Below, piece by piece: positions 1 through 5,822 of a stretch of 13,335 nucleotides of DNA (its first letter is position 1; each line of letters starts with the position of its first letter). This DNA comes from Opitutaceae bacterium (lineage in GTDB: Bacteria; Verrucomicrobiota; Verrucomicrobiae; Opitutales; Opitutaceae): assembly GCA_031266495.1 (NCBI GenBank), contig JAISAX010000366.1:1-13335 (forward strand). Reading direction: 5' to 3'. The translations under genes were made by a program, and so were the position numbers. Under the pieces are notes generated by a model, which saw only the letters and a program-made list of their open reading frames with translations, did no database searches and was not told the DNA's origin.

Positions 1-113
1 AAAAATCACGGAACTTAAACCCCAGCGCACCCGCCTGTTCCCGTAATGCCCGGACCTCCCCCTCTTAAATCTCCCCCCCCCCCCCCTTCTCCTCCACACA
101 CACAGGTAATCCA
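1..113. other. Leader region of the first gene; no gene seen
   Basis: No coding region is supported here. The stretch lies upstream of the first gene and contains a run of 14 C followed by a pyrimidine-rich and then CA-rich segment. A weak AGG lies about 7-9 bases before the ATG. I could not pick out a convincing -35/-10 pair. The end of any preceding gene lies outside the window. Confidence 0.5.
73..86 (+). repeat. Homopolymer C14 tract in the leader of the first PEP-CTERM gene
   Basis: An uninterrupted run of 14 C starts 41 bases and ends 27 bases before the start codon at 114. It is the longest C run in the window apart from the terminal G run. Runs of this length are prone to slippage during replication and to sequencing error. 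Because it sits in the leader, length change would alter promoter spacing or leader structure rather than the reading frame. Confidence 0.85.
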
Positions 114-935
114 ATGAAAACTACAAAGCAGAAATCCATACTGTTCGCGGGCCTTGTTGGCCTCGCTCCGATGATCCAGGTCCACGCGGCCCCGGCGACC
201 GAAGAAACGGTCGTCATCTACACCGATAACTTCAATCGCGCCGGAACGTTCAACGGCTCCTCCCCCGTCGTGGGTGAAGGCGCGCCCTCATGGGCCACCG
301 GCGCCACCTGGAATGCCTCAAGCAACATTACGACCGATGGCAGCAAGCTGAACATTTACAGTGAGAGCGGGGCCAACTACGCCAACGCCTTCCTGCCGGT
401 GACACTGAGCGCCGATTCGGGCATTTATACCCTGACCGTCACCGTGGCCTTTACAGGGGGAAGCAACTGGCTGCTTGCCGGCTTTTCCAATGGCACGACA
501 AACATAAGCGGTACGACCTACAGCGGAGCGCTCGGGTGGGCCAGTTATAACAATGCTGGCAATGTGAGCGGTTATACCAGCGGGGCTAGTTCTTTTGGTT
601 CAATCGCAAAGGCCAACTCCTCGGGCAGCACACCGCTGACTCTGAGCATCTCCCTCAACACCGATACATCGGTGACAACAAACAACGTGACCATCACGTT
701 GTTGAGCGGAGACAAGATAAATGACTCCATCATCACTACCCTCACGGCCAGCCAGATCAGCTCCATCAAGGGTATTGAGCTTGGCTCCTATCAAGGGGCG
801 GTAGGGACATTCGAGGACTTGTCGTTTACCGTCACCAACACTGTTCCGATTCCCGAAGCAGCGACAACAGGATTGTTGATCGCGCCATTGGCCCTGTTCA
901 CCGCCTGCCTGTCTGTCCATCGCAGGCGCAAGTAA
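114..935 (+). CDS. PEP-CTERM-like secreted protein (variant PEA sorting motif)
   Basis: A 273-residue exported protein. Residues 1-25 form a signal peptide: a Lys-rich start, a hydrophobic stretch, then a VHA-type cleavage site. The mature part is Gly/Ser/Thr-rich and beta-sheet-like, opening with a DNFNRAG segment seen in many Verrucomicrobia surface proteins. The last 30 residues have the tripartite PEP-CTERM plan: a short motif (PIPEAA, about 245-250), a hydrophobic segment, and a basic tail (HRRRK). In this family exosortase recognises the tail and moves the protein to the envelope or exopolysaccharide. The canonical Pro-Glu-Pro is Pro-Glu-Ala here, which is tolerated in some members. The start is supported by the signal peptide and a weak AGG just upstream. 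The gene converges on the rhomboid gene. No enzymatic function can be assigned. Confidence 0.82.
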   Translation: MKTTKQKSILFAGLVGLAPMIQVHAAPATEETVVIYTDNFNRAGTFNGSSPVVGEGAPSWATGATWNASSNITTDGSKLNIYSESGANYANAFLPVTLSADSGIYTLTVTVAFTGGSNWLLAGFSNGTTNISGTTYSGALGWASYNNAGNVSGYTSGASSFGSIAKANSSGSTPLTLSISLNTDTSVTTNNVTITLLSGDKINDSIITTLTASQISSIKGIELGSYQGAVGTFEDLSFTVTNTVPIPEAATTGLLIAPLALFTACLSVHRRRK

Positions 936-967
936 AGCCGTTCGCCAACCGGAGTCGCCGCCCGTGA

Positions 968-1068
968 GGCGCATCTCAAAAACGTGACAGGTTCCGAAGT
1001 GGCGCGGGCGTCTCGCCCGCTTCCGTGAGTGGCACGGGCTTCCAGCCCGTGGACGGCGCTTCGCGCCG
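968..1068. repeat. REP-like palindromic element cluster between convergent genes
   Basis: Three near-perfect hairpins follow one another: a 7-bp stem with TCT loop (1004-1020), an 8-bp stem CACGGGCT/AGCCCGTG with TCC loop (1033-1051), and a 6-bp stem with TTC loop (1054-1068). Just before them, 968-1004 reads on the minus strand as a 37-bp sequence with 32 identities to 3416-3452. Read on the minus strand the block encodes 'GRDARAT'-like peptides, which I recall from spurious ORFs in Verrucomicrobia and Planctomycetes genomes and which mark dispersed palindromic repeats. It lies in the 157-bp gap between two converging genes, so it may also end transcription from both sides. Confidence 0.75.
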
Positions 1069-1092
1069 CCTCCATGCCTCCCCGCCTCCCGC

Positions 1093-1791
1093 CTACTGCA
1101 CTGCCCGGCTGACACTGCCCGCCTTCAGCCAGCCGGCCTTCCGCGCCAGGAGCGCGACCAGCATCCCGGTGACGAATCCGCCCGCATGTGCCCACCAGGC
1201 CACGCCGCCCTCGCCGCCGCCGCCGAGCAATTCGCCGATGCCGCTCCACATCTGCACAAAAAACCACAGCAACAAAAACACCACCGCCGGCACCGGCACC
1301 ACCGGCACGATCCAGGGCACGAGCGCCACCACCCATGCCATCGGGAAAAGCACGAGATACGCGCCGAGCACGCCGGAAATCGCCCCGCTCGCACCGAGCA
1401 TCGGGATTGGAGAACCCCACGAGAACACCATCTGCGCCGCCGCCGCCGCCACGCCGCCTGCGAGGTAAATACACAAAAACCCGGACGATCCTGTCCGCGC
1501 CTCGACGCTGCGGCCAAAAATCCAGAGAAACCAGCAATTGCCCAAAACATGCGCCACGCCGCCATGCAGGAACATGGAGGTAAACAGCGTCTGCCACTGA
1601 GTCCTGTCGCGCCATCCGCCAATCAGCCGTGCCGGCACGAGCGCGTGGGTGCGAATGAAGGTCTCCAGCGAATCGGGAGCCTGCACCATCAGGAACATCT
1701 CGTAGCCGAACACGACCATGCAGGCGACGATGACCAGAAACGTAAACACCGGCGGCCGGCGGTGCGGTTGAGTATCCCAGAGCGGAAGCAT
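1093..1791 (-). CDS. Rhomboid-family intramembrane serine protease
   Basis: A multi-pass membrane protein of 232 residues, read from the ATG at 1791, which gives the usual short cytoplasmic N-terminus before the first membrane helix (about 15-37). An in-frame upstream start at 1941 would add 50 non-rhomboid residues and reach back across the xylanase gene end (1957), so I reject it. Hallmarks: the HGGVAHVLGN segment (His76, His81 and Asn85, the oxyanion-hole region), catalytic Ser135 in GASG, and catalytic His202 in WAHAGG. Rhomboids cleave transmembrane segments within the bilayer; the substrate here is unknown. The gene lies 165 bp downstream of the xylanase gene on the same strand and may be separately transcribed. 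The Gly/Pro-rich loop near 183-197 is longer than in compact rhomboids. Confidence 0.9.
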   Translation of the reverse strand: MLPLWDTQPHRRPPVFTFLVIVACMVVFGYEMFLMVQAPDSLETFIRTHALVPARLIGGWRDRTQWQTLFTSMFLHGGVAHVLGNCWFLWIFGRSVEARTGSSGFLCIYLAGGVAAAAAQMVFSWGSPIPMLGASGAISGVLGAYLVLFPMAWVVALVPWIVPVVPVPAVVFLLLWFFVQMWSGIGELLGGGGEGGVAWWAHAGGFVTGMLVALLARKAGWLKAGSVSRAVQ

Positions 1792-1816
1792 GGTATGATG
1801 ACCAGAAGAGCGGATG

Positions 1817-1835
1817 CGGTTGCGATTTGCAACCG
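1817..1835. other. Stem-loop in the leader of the rhomboid gene
   Basis: A perfect 7-bp stem (CGGTTGC/GCAACCG) with a 5-base loop lies 26 bases upstream of the rhomboid start. It is the only clear structure in the 165-bp gap between xylanase and rhomboid genes. It has no following T run on either strand, so it is not a typical intrinsic terminator. It may be a leader hairpin or have no role. Confidence 0.45.
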
Positions 1836-1956
1836 GCAGCAGCAAACCCCGTCCGAACCCGGCGACGCTGTCGAGCGGCAAAACGGAATGACAGCTTCGC
1901 CCTGCGGCCACCCCGTCATGGCCCTCCCGGGAAAATGCCAAAAGCCGGAGGAAAGC

Positions 1957-3297
1957 TCACAGGCGAATGAGCTGACTGGCGATTTTCCCCGGTTCGAGCG
2001 TGATTGAAGACTGGATACCGGAGTCAACATTGCCGGACTCCGTATTGATGACGCAGGAACCGTGGAAACCGCGGAAACGGAAGCAACCATCGGCATCGGT
2101 AACCCCCTCCGTCCGGGTGCGCCATTCGTGATGGATGAGATTGCGGAGGGCATGCCAGGCCGGCTTGGGACGCATGTCCTCGAAAAGCAGTCCCGAACAG
2201 ACCTTGTTCTCGCCGGGCGCCGCGCCGCCGTCGGGGAGATTCCACCAGGTGATGCCCTCGACTGCCGGATGGCTGAACCAGAGGCGGTAAAAATTGCGCG
2301 CGACGACCGCCTGCGCATCGAGCCCTTCGGCGGTGTTGCCGGGGGCGGTGAGCGTGATCTCGCTGACGTGTACCGGGAGGTTGAAGTGCGCGTAGTAGTG
2401 GTCGAGCGCCCCGAGCAGCATTTCGGGCGTGTGGATCCGGCCGGAGAGCACCTTCTCGAATTCGGCGTCGGAGAACGCATGGAACTGGAGCCCGATGCCG
2501 CCGACGCGCCGCCCGGCGGAGAGGAGACGTTCCAGCAGGCGGGAGAGGTCCCCCCGCTTGTCCGTCCAGCCGTCCCTCTCGCCTTGCGACCAGGCGGGAG
2601 TGATTTCGTTGACGTCGAACCGGACATCGGGAGGGAAATGCTTTTCGGCCCAGGCGAAGCTCTTCCCCTCGTAGTCGTCCGGCATGCGAATCCCGCGCGG
2701 AGTCCGGTCATAGAACGCCACCGGCTCGTTGAGCACATCCCAGCGCTTGATGCGGTCGCCGTAACGGGCGGCGATTTCCGCGATGCGCTTTTCCCACAAC
2801 GCGGCGGCTTCGTCGGGATTCTCCGGGAGCCAGTCAGGGACGGACCACTTGCGCAAACACCAGACGAGCGTGTGGCCGTGCATGCGCAGACCGCGCTCCT
2901 CGCAAAACCTGACGACCCTGTCGGGCGGCGGACGGCGGGCAAGAGGCACGCTGTGCGCGCCAAAGCGCGGACGACCCTGTTCGGGTTCGAGCGTGCGCCA
3001 GTAGAAAGGAACCGTCGCGCCGTTGAAGAGTGCGCAGAAGGCCTCCTCGTAGCGGCGGTTGAGTTCAACCAGCGGGTAATCCCCGAGCTTGAAGAGATTG
3101 GCCCCGAAGTGAAAGGGCGAGTCATGCTGGCGCACGCGGACCCTGACGCCGGGCATGGGCCTGCCCGCGAAGTCGATCGTGCGGATGACGGCGTCGCTCT
3201 GGCGGTGGCGCCGGATGCCATCATCAATGCGGGCCTGGAGCGCGGGGTCGGACCAGAGCTTTTCGTATCCGGAGGAAACAAGGGAGCGGGTGTTCAT
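1957..3297 (-). CDS. Glycoside hydrolase family 10 endo-1,4-beta-xylanase
   Basis: A 446-residue GH10 enzyme that hydrolyses beta-1,4-xylan internally with retention of configuration. Visible signatures: the GHTLVW substrate-binding motif (141-146), the acid/base Glu191 in WDVLNEP, the nucleophile Glu313 in HVSEIT, and an ITWWNLPDG segment (349-357) matching the end of the GH10 barrel. An N-terminal segment (about 35-70), with a GxPxPGVRVRVRQ strand leading into FHFGANLF, is common in GH10 proteins of this phylum. The last 55 residues look like a small beta-domain. No signal peptide or lipobox is visible, so it may act in the cytoplasm or periplasm on imported xylo-oligosaccharides, or be exported another way. 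The start ATG is directly preceded by a CCAA repeat instead of a Shine-Dalgarno. The gene diverges from lacI. Confidence 0.93.
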   Translation of the reverse strand: MNTRSLVSSGYEKLWSDPALQARIDDGIRRHRQSDAVIRTIDFAGRPMPGVRVRVRQHDSPFHFGANLFKLGDYPLVELNRRYEEAFCALFNGATVPFYWRTLEPEQGRPRFGAHSVPLARRPPPDRVVRFCEERGLRMHGHTLVWCLRKWSVPDWLPENPDEAAALWEKRIAEIAARYGDRIKRWDVLNEPVAFYDRTPRGIRMPDDYEGKSFAWAEKHFPPDVRFDVNEITPAWSQGERDGWTDKRGDLSRLLERLLSAGRRVGGIGLQFHAFSDAEFEKVLSGRIHTPEMLLGALDHYYAHFNLPVHVSEITLTAPGNTAEGLDAQAVVARNFYRLWFSHPAVEGITWWNLPDGGAAPGENKVCSGLLFEDMRPKPAWHALRNLIHHEWRTRTEGVTDADGCFRFRGFHGSCVINTESGNVDSGIQSSITLEPGKIASQLIRL

Positions 3298-3299
3298 GG

Positions 3300-3331
3300 C
3301 TGGTTGGCTGGTTGGTTGGTTGGTTGGTTGG
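3300..3331 (-). repeat. Tetranucleotide repeat (CCAA/CCAG)8 at the xylanase ribosome-binding position
   Basis: Eight consecutive 4-bp units on the coding strand, six CCAA and two CCAG, end two bases before the xylanase ATG and occupy the place of the Shine-Dalgarno. Loss or gain of one unit would move upstream signals by 4 bases. A second ATG on the same strand at 3352 is preceded by GGGG. It is out of frame with the xylanase at the present repeat number but would be in frame after losing one unit or gaining two. The repeat is directly visible; phase variation is an inference. Confidence 0.85.
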
Positions 3332-3356
3332 CGAATGGATGACCCCGGCCATCCCC

Positions 3357-3391
3357 GGCAACAACCCCCCTGTTACTTGATAAATCAAGTG
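3357..3391 (-). promoter_or_regulatory. Putative LacI-family operator block A, upstream of the xylanase
   Basis: The core ACTTGATAAATCAAGT (3375-3390) is a perfect 7-bp inverted repeat around AA. Read toward the xylanase it is followed by AACA, six G, and TTGTTGCC. The same 35-bp arrangement recurs at 4616-4650 with 30 identities and identical spacing. It sits between divergent xylanase and lacI genes, the typical place for an operator serving both. LacI-family sites often have a central CG, which this one lacks, so which protein binds it is inferred. Confidence 0.7.
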
Positions 3392-3400
3392 ATGCCGTGC

Positions 3401-3459
3401 GGTGCGCGGCGCAGCCGCCACTCCGGAAGCCGTCCGGTTTTTGAGATGCGCCGCGCACC
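3401..3459. repeat. Second copy of the dispersed REP-like repeat, in the lacI leader
   Basis: A perfect 12-bp inverted repeat (GGTGCGCGGCGC at 3401-3412 and its complement at 3448-3459) encloses a smaller hairpin CCGGA-AGCCG-TCCGG (3423-3437). Within it, 3416-3452 matches the minus strand of 968-1004 at 32 of 37 positions, including an exact 16-bp word GTTTTTGAGATGCGCC. It lies between operator block A and the lacI start, so the lacI leader carries a repeat element, probably inserted. Confidence 0.75.
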
Positions 3460-3518
3460 CCGGCCAGAAAGGATTCCGGTTGCCACCTGCGCCGGGTGCG
3501 AATTGTAGCCTTTCCGGC

Positions 3519-4622
3519 ATGAGCACCTCCCGCCCTCCCCTCCCCTTCCGCCCCCCTCCCGCCTCTCCCTCCCGCCCGTCAGCCCGGATTACCCAGAAGG
3601 ACATTGCCCGCGCAGCCGGGCTGACCATTGCGGCGGTTTCCCTCGCCCTGCGCAACGACCCGAGCATCCCGCCTCGCACCTGCGCCCGTGTCCGGAAACT
3701 GGCGGCCAGGCTCGGATACGCGCCCGATCCGATGCTGGGCGCCCTGTCCCGCTACCGGTTGCGCGCCAACCCCGTGGGATTCCACGGCAACCTGGCCTGG
3801 CTGGCCTCGACGACCGCCGGCTTCGACTGGCGGAAAATCCCGCATTTTGCGGAATACGTGGAGGGATCTCGCCAGCAGGCGGCCCGGCATGGCTATCAGC
3901 TGGCCATTCTCGACCTGGCGGAAACGGAAGGCTCCTGGCGACGGATGGGCGATGTCGCGCTCGCCCGCGGCGTCCATGGGCTGCTGCTCTGTCCTCAACC
4001 CTGTCCCGATGCCAGCATCTCCGGTCTGTCCTGGGAAAAGTTCTCCGCCGTGACTTTTGGATACAGCCTCAAGCAGCCGGACCTGCACTCGGTCGCCCCC
4101 GCGCATTATCAGGCGACTCTGGATACGATGGAAAGACTTCACGCCTTGGGCTACCGGAGGGTCGGATTCGCAACCATCCGCAGCCACGATCAACGCACCA
4201 ACCACAATTTCCTCGCCGGTTACCTTGCGGCGCGAACCCTCCACGGGCTTCCCGACATCCCGCCTTACCTCGGCGACCAGTGGTGGACGGAGGCCGCCCT
4301 GCGCGACTGGATACAGGATGAGCGGCTGGATGCCGTCCTCACCTGCGATGTGCAGTTCAACCGCAGTATCGGGCAATGGTCGCTTCCCGTGCCGCGCCGC
4401 CTGGGCGTTGCCTGCCCGATGCTGCCCACCACCGACAGCGGCCTGAGCGGGATGCTGGAGGACAACCGGCGCATCGGGGCGGCGGCGGTGGACCAGCTTG
4501 TGGCCATGATCCAGCGCAACGAGCGCGGTGTGCCCGGGCATCCGCAACGCCTCCTCATTCGCAGTTCGTGGCATCCGGGCACCACCCTGCGCAGGCGCGA
4601 GCCCCGTGTCCGGAGCACTTAA
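3519..4622 (+). CDS. LacI-family transcriptional regulator
   Basis: A 367-residue DNA-binding regulator. Residues 1-23 are a Pro/Ser-rich extension; residues 24-70 form the LacI helix-turn-helix (ITQKDIARAAGLTIAAVSLA, then the RxxxLAARLGYAPD hinge region). The rest is a periplasmic-binding-protein-like effector domain, with the LHALGYRRVGFA segment and a C-terminal RLLIRSSWHPGTTLR end typical of the family. The ATG at 3519 is the nearest start to the helix-turn-helix; longer in-frame starts would run back into the REP-like repeat. No Shine-Dalgarno is evident. It is divergent from the xylanase and leads a plus-strand series toward the dehydrogenase and lyase, so a sugar-responsive repressor of these neighbours is likely. 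Its stop codon lies inside operator block B. The effector sugar cannot be read from sequence. Confidence 0.92.
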   Translation: MSTSRPPLPFRPPPASPSRPSARITQKDIARAAGLTIAAVSLALRNDPSIPPRTCARVRKLAARLGYAPDPMLGALSRYRLRANPVGFHGNLAWLASTTAGFDWRKIPHFAEYVEGSRQQAARHGYQLAILDLAETEGSWRRMGDVALARGVHGLLLCPQPCPDASISGLSWEKFSAVTFGYSLKQPDLHSVAPAHYQATLDTMERLHALGYRRVGFATIRSHDQRTNHNFLAGYLAARTLHGLPDIPPYLGDQWWTEAALRDWIQDERLDAVLTCDVQFNRSIGQWSLPVPRRLGVACPMLPTTDSGLSGMLEDNRRIGAAAVDQLVAMIQRNERGVPGHPQRLLIRSSWHPGTTLRRREPRVRST

Positions 4623-4650
4623 TTTATCAAGTAACACGACGATTGTTGCC
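4616..4650 (+). promoter_or_regulatory. Putative operator block B, overlapping the lacI stop
   Basis: The core ACTTAATTTATCAAGT (4617-4632) matches the xylanase-side palindrome with one change in the left arm (G to A). It is followed at the same distance by TTGTTGCC. It overlaps the TAA stop of lacI (4620-4622) and ends 28 bases before the dehydrogenase start, so it is well placed to control a promoter for the downstream genes separately from lacI. Confidence 0.68.
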
Positions 4651-4678
4651 CGCCGGTGGCTGGCCGCAAGATGTCGCC

Positions 4679-5749
4679 ATGCCCGCCATTCCACCTGGTG
4701 AAGAGTATTGCCCCCCCCCACGGACTCCGGTCCACGCCGGGACCTCGCGCATTCTCTTCGCTCTGGATCGCAGCGAACGGGAACGCTTCTTCCCCAATGG
4801 CACCGCGGACCTCGCGGCCCATGGACAGGCAGCTTGTTGCGATGTCGATACGCTGGCGGAGCCCGATGCCTGGCGGAAACGGGTGCTGCGTATCCGTCCG
4901 CGTGTGATAGTCAGCGCATGGCGCACGCCTGCCATCGCCGGGGAACTGACGCGCTCCGGAGGAGGAGGCCCGGTGGAGTATGTATGCCATGTCGCCGGTT
5001 CGGTGCGTCATCTCGTGACACGTGCACAGATAGAAGCGGGACTGCTCGTCAGCAACTGGGGGCCGCTCGTTGCCCCGATTGTGGCGGAACACGCGTTACT
5101 CCTCGTTCTGGCAGGCTTGCGCAATCTTCCCTCATGGCGTGACGTCCTGGGCTGGCCTGATGACCGCCGCCGGGGACGCCTGGCCACCCGCTGCCTGCAT
5201 GGCAAGCGAGTCGCCATCCACGGCTTCGGTGCCATCGCGCGAGAGTTCATCCGCTTGCTGCGTCCATTCGGTGTATCCATTTACGCTTACTCGGCCGGTA
5301 TTCCGGCCTCCTTCATGGAGGAGCACGGAGCCCGTCCCGTTTCCTCGCTCGGGGAGCTTTGTGCCGGAGCCGATGTGTTTGTGACGTGCGAGGCGCTCAT
5401 ACCCGCGACCGAGGGAGTGATTGATCCGGATGTCCTGGCCCTGTTGCCGGATGGCGCGGTGTTCGTCAACGTAGGCAGGGGGCGCCTGGTTGACGAAGCG
5501 GCGCTCCTGCGGATCGCCCGGGAAAAACGCCTGCGAGTCGCCAGCGACGTGTTCATCCGCCAGCCCGTTCCTCCGGATTCTCCCTTCGTGAGTCTGCCGG
5601 AGTCCCTCGTCTCGCCCCACATCGGGGGACCGACCGACGACCTGTATCCGCTATGCGGCGACTACGCTCTCGCCAACGTAAACCGCTATCTCGCAGGACA
5701 GCCGGTTGAATCGAGGATGACGGTCGCCACCTACGACCGCTCCACCTGA
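4679..5749 (+). CDS. D-isomer-specific 2-hydroxyacid dehydrogenase-like protein
   Basis: A 356-residue protein of the NAD(P)-dependent D-2-hydroxyacid dehydrogenase family (relatives reduce 2-keto acids such as glyoxylate, hydroxypyruvate or sugar-derived keto acids). Visible: the VAEHALLLVLAGLRNLP helix (135-151), the dinucleotide-binding GFGAIA (182-187), catalytic Arg267 in NVGRG, and catalytic His314 in SPHIGG. The third catalytic residue, normally Glu before Pro in a DVFxxEP motif, is Gln295 here (DVFIRQP). Activity may therefore be altered or lost. The ATG at 4679 gives a normal length; the in-frame region upstream overlaps lacI. A C9 run spans codons 11-14. It lies 56 bp after lacI, behind operator block B, and is probably regulated by it. 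Its role in the locus may be sugar-acid metabolism. Confidence 0.85.
   Translation: MPAIPPGEEYCPPPRTPVHAGTSRILFALDRSERERFFPNGTADLAAHGQAACCDVDTLAEPDAWRKRVLRIRPRVIVSAWRTPAIAGELTRSGGGGPVEYVCHVAGSVRHLVTRAQIEAGLLVSNWGPLVAPIVAEHALLLVLAGLRNLPSWRDVLGWPDDRRRGRLATRCLHGKRVAIHGFGAIAREFIRLLRPFGVSIYAYSAGIPASFMEEHGARPVSSLGELCAGADVFVTCEALIPATEGVIDPDVLALLPDGAVFVNVGRGRLVDEAALLRIAREKRLRVASDVFIRQPVPPDSPFVSLPESLVSPHIGGPTDDLYPLCGDYALANVNRYLAGQPVESRMTVATYDRST
4711..4719 (+). repeat. C9 tract inside the dehydrogenase reading frame
   Basis: Nine C encode Cys11 (last base) to Pro14 near the start of the dehydrogenase. Gain or loss of one base would shift the frame in the first 4% of the protein and switch it off. No later start downstream of the tract obviously restores the family N-terminus. 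Confidence 0.85.
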
Positions 5750-5776
5750 CCCCCTCCCCCCCCCTCCCCTCCTCCT
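5750..5776 (+). repeat. C-rich leader tract (C5-T-C9-T-C4) before the second PEP-CTERM gene
   Basis: The tract begins at the base after the dehydrogenase stop. The first 18 bases (C5 T C9 T CC, 5750-5767) are identical to 7868-7885 before the lyase gene. Beyond it the 5822-side leader is pyrimidine-rich and then CCAAC-rich, and has no Shine-Dalgarno. It shares the 13-mer CAACCAGCCAACC (5797-5809) with the xylanase leader repeat. Confidence 0.8.
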
Positions 5777-5822
5777 CTACTTTTTCTCCCAACCCGCAAC
5801 CAGCCAACCGCCACCACCGAAC

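Noticed and set aside
968..1068. Tandem hairpins considered as a CRISPR array or attachment site
   Set aside because: No regular repeat-spacer pattern; each hairpin differs, and no integrase or cas gene is in the window.
1689..3281. Second minus-strand frame overlapping the xylanase and rhomboid genes (530 codons)
   Set aside because: Frame-shifted shadow; Ser/Arg/Pro-rich with no domain, while the other frame carries the enzyme motifs.
2062..3342. Open frame on the plus strand opposite the xylanase (426 codons)
   Set aside because: Complete overlap with a GH10 gene that has both catalytic Glu residues in context; the translation has no recognisable domain.
3224..3679. Minus-strand frame through the CCAA repeat (151 codons)
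   Set aside because: It crosses a REP-like repeat, an operator-like palindrome and the lacI start, and has no domain. Only its internal ATG at 3352 is of interest, as a possible alternative xylanase start.
3579..4721. Open frame on the minus strand opposite lacI (380 codons)
   Set aside because: Antisense to a clear LacI-family gene; no motif in the translation.
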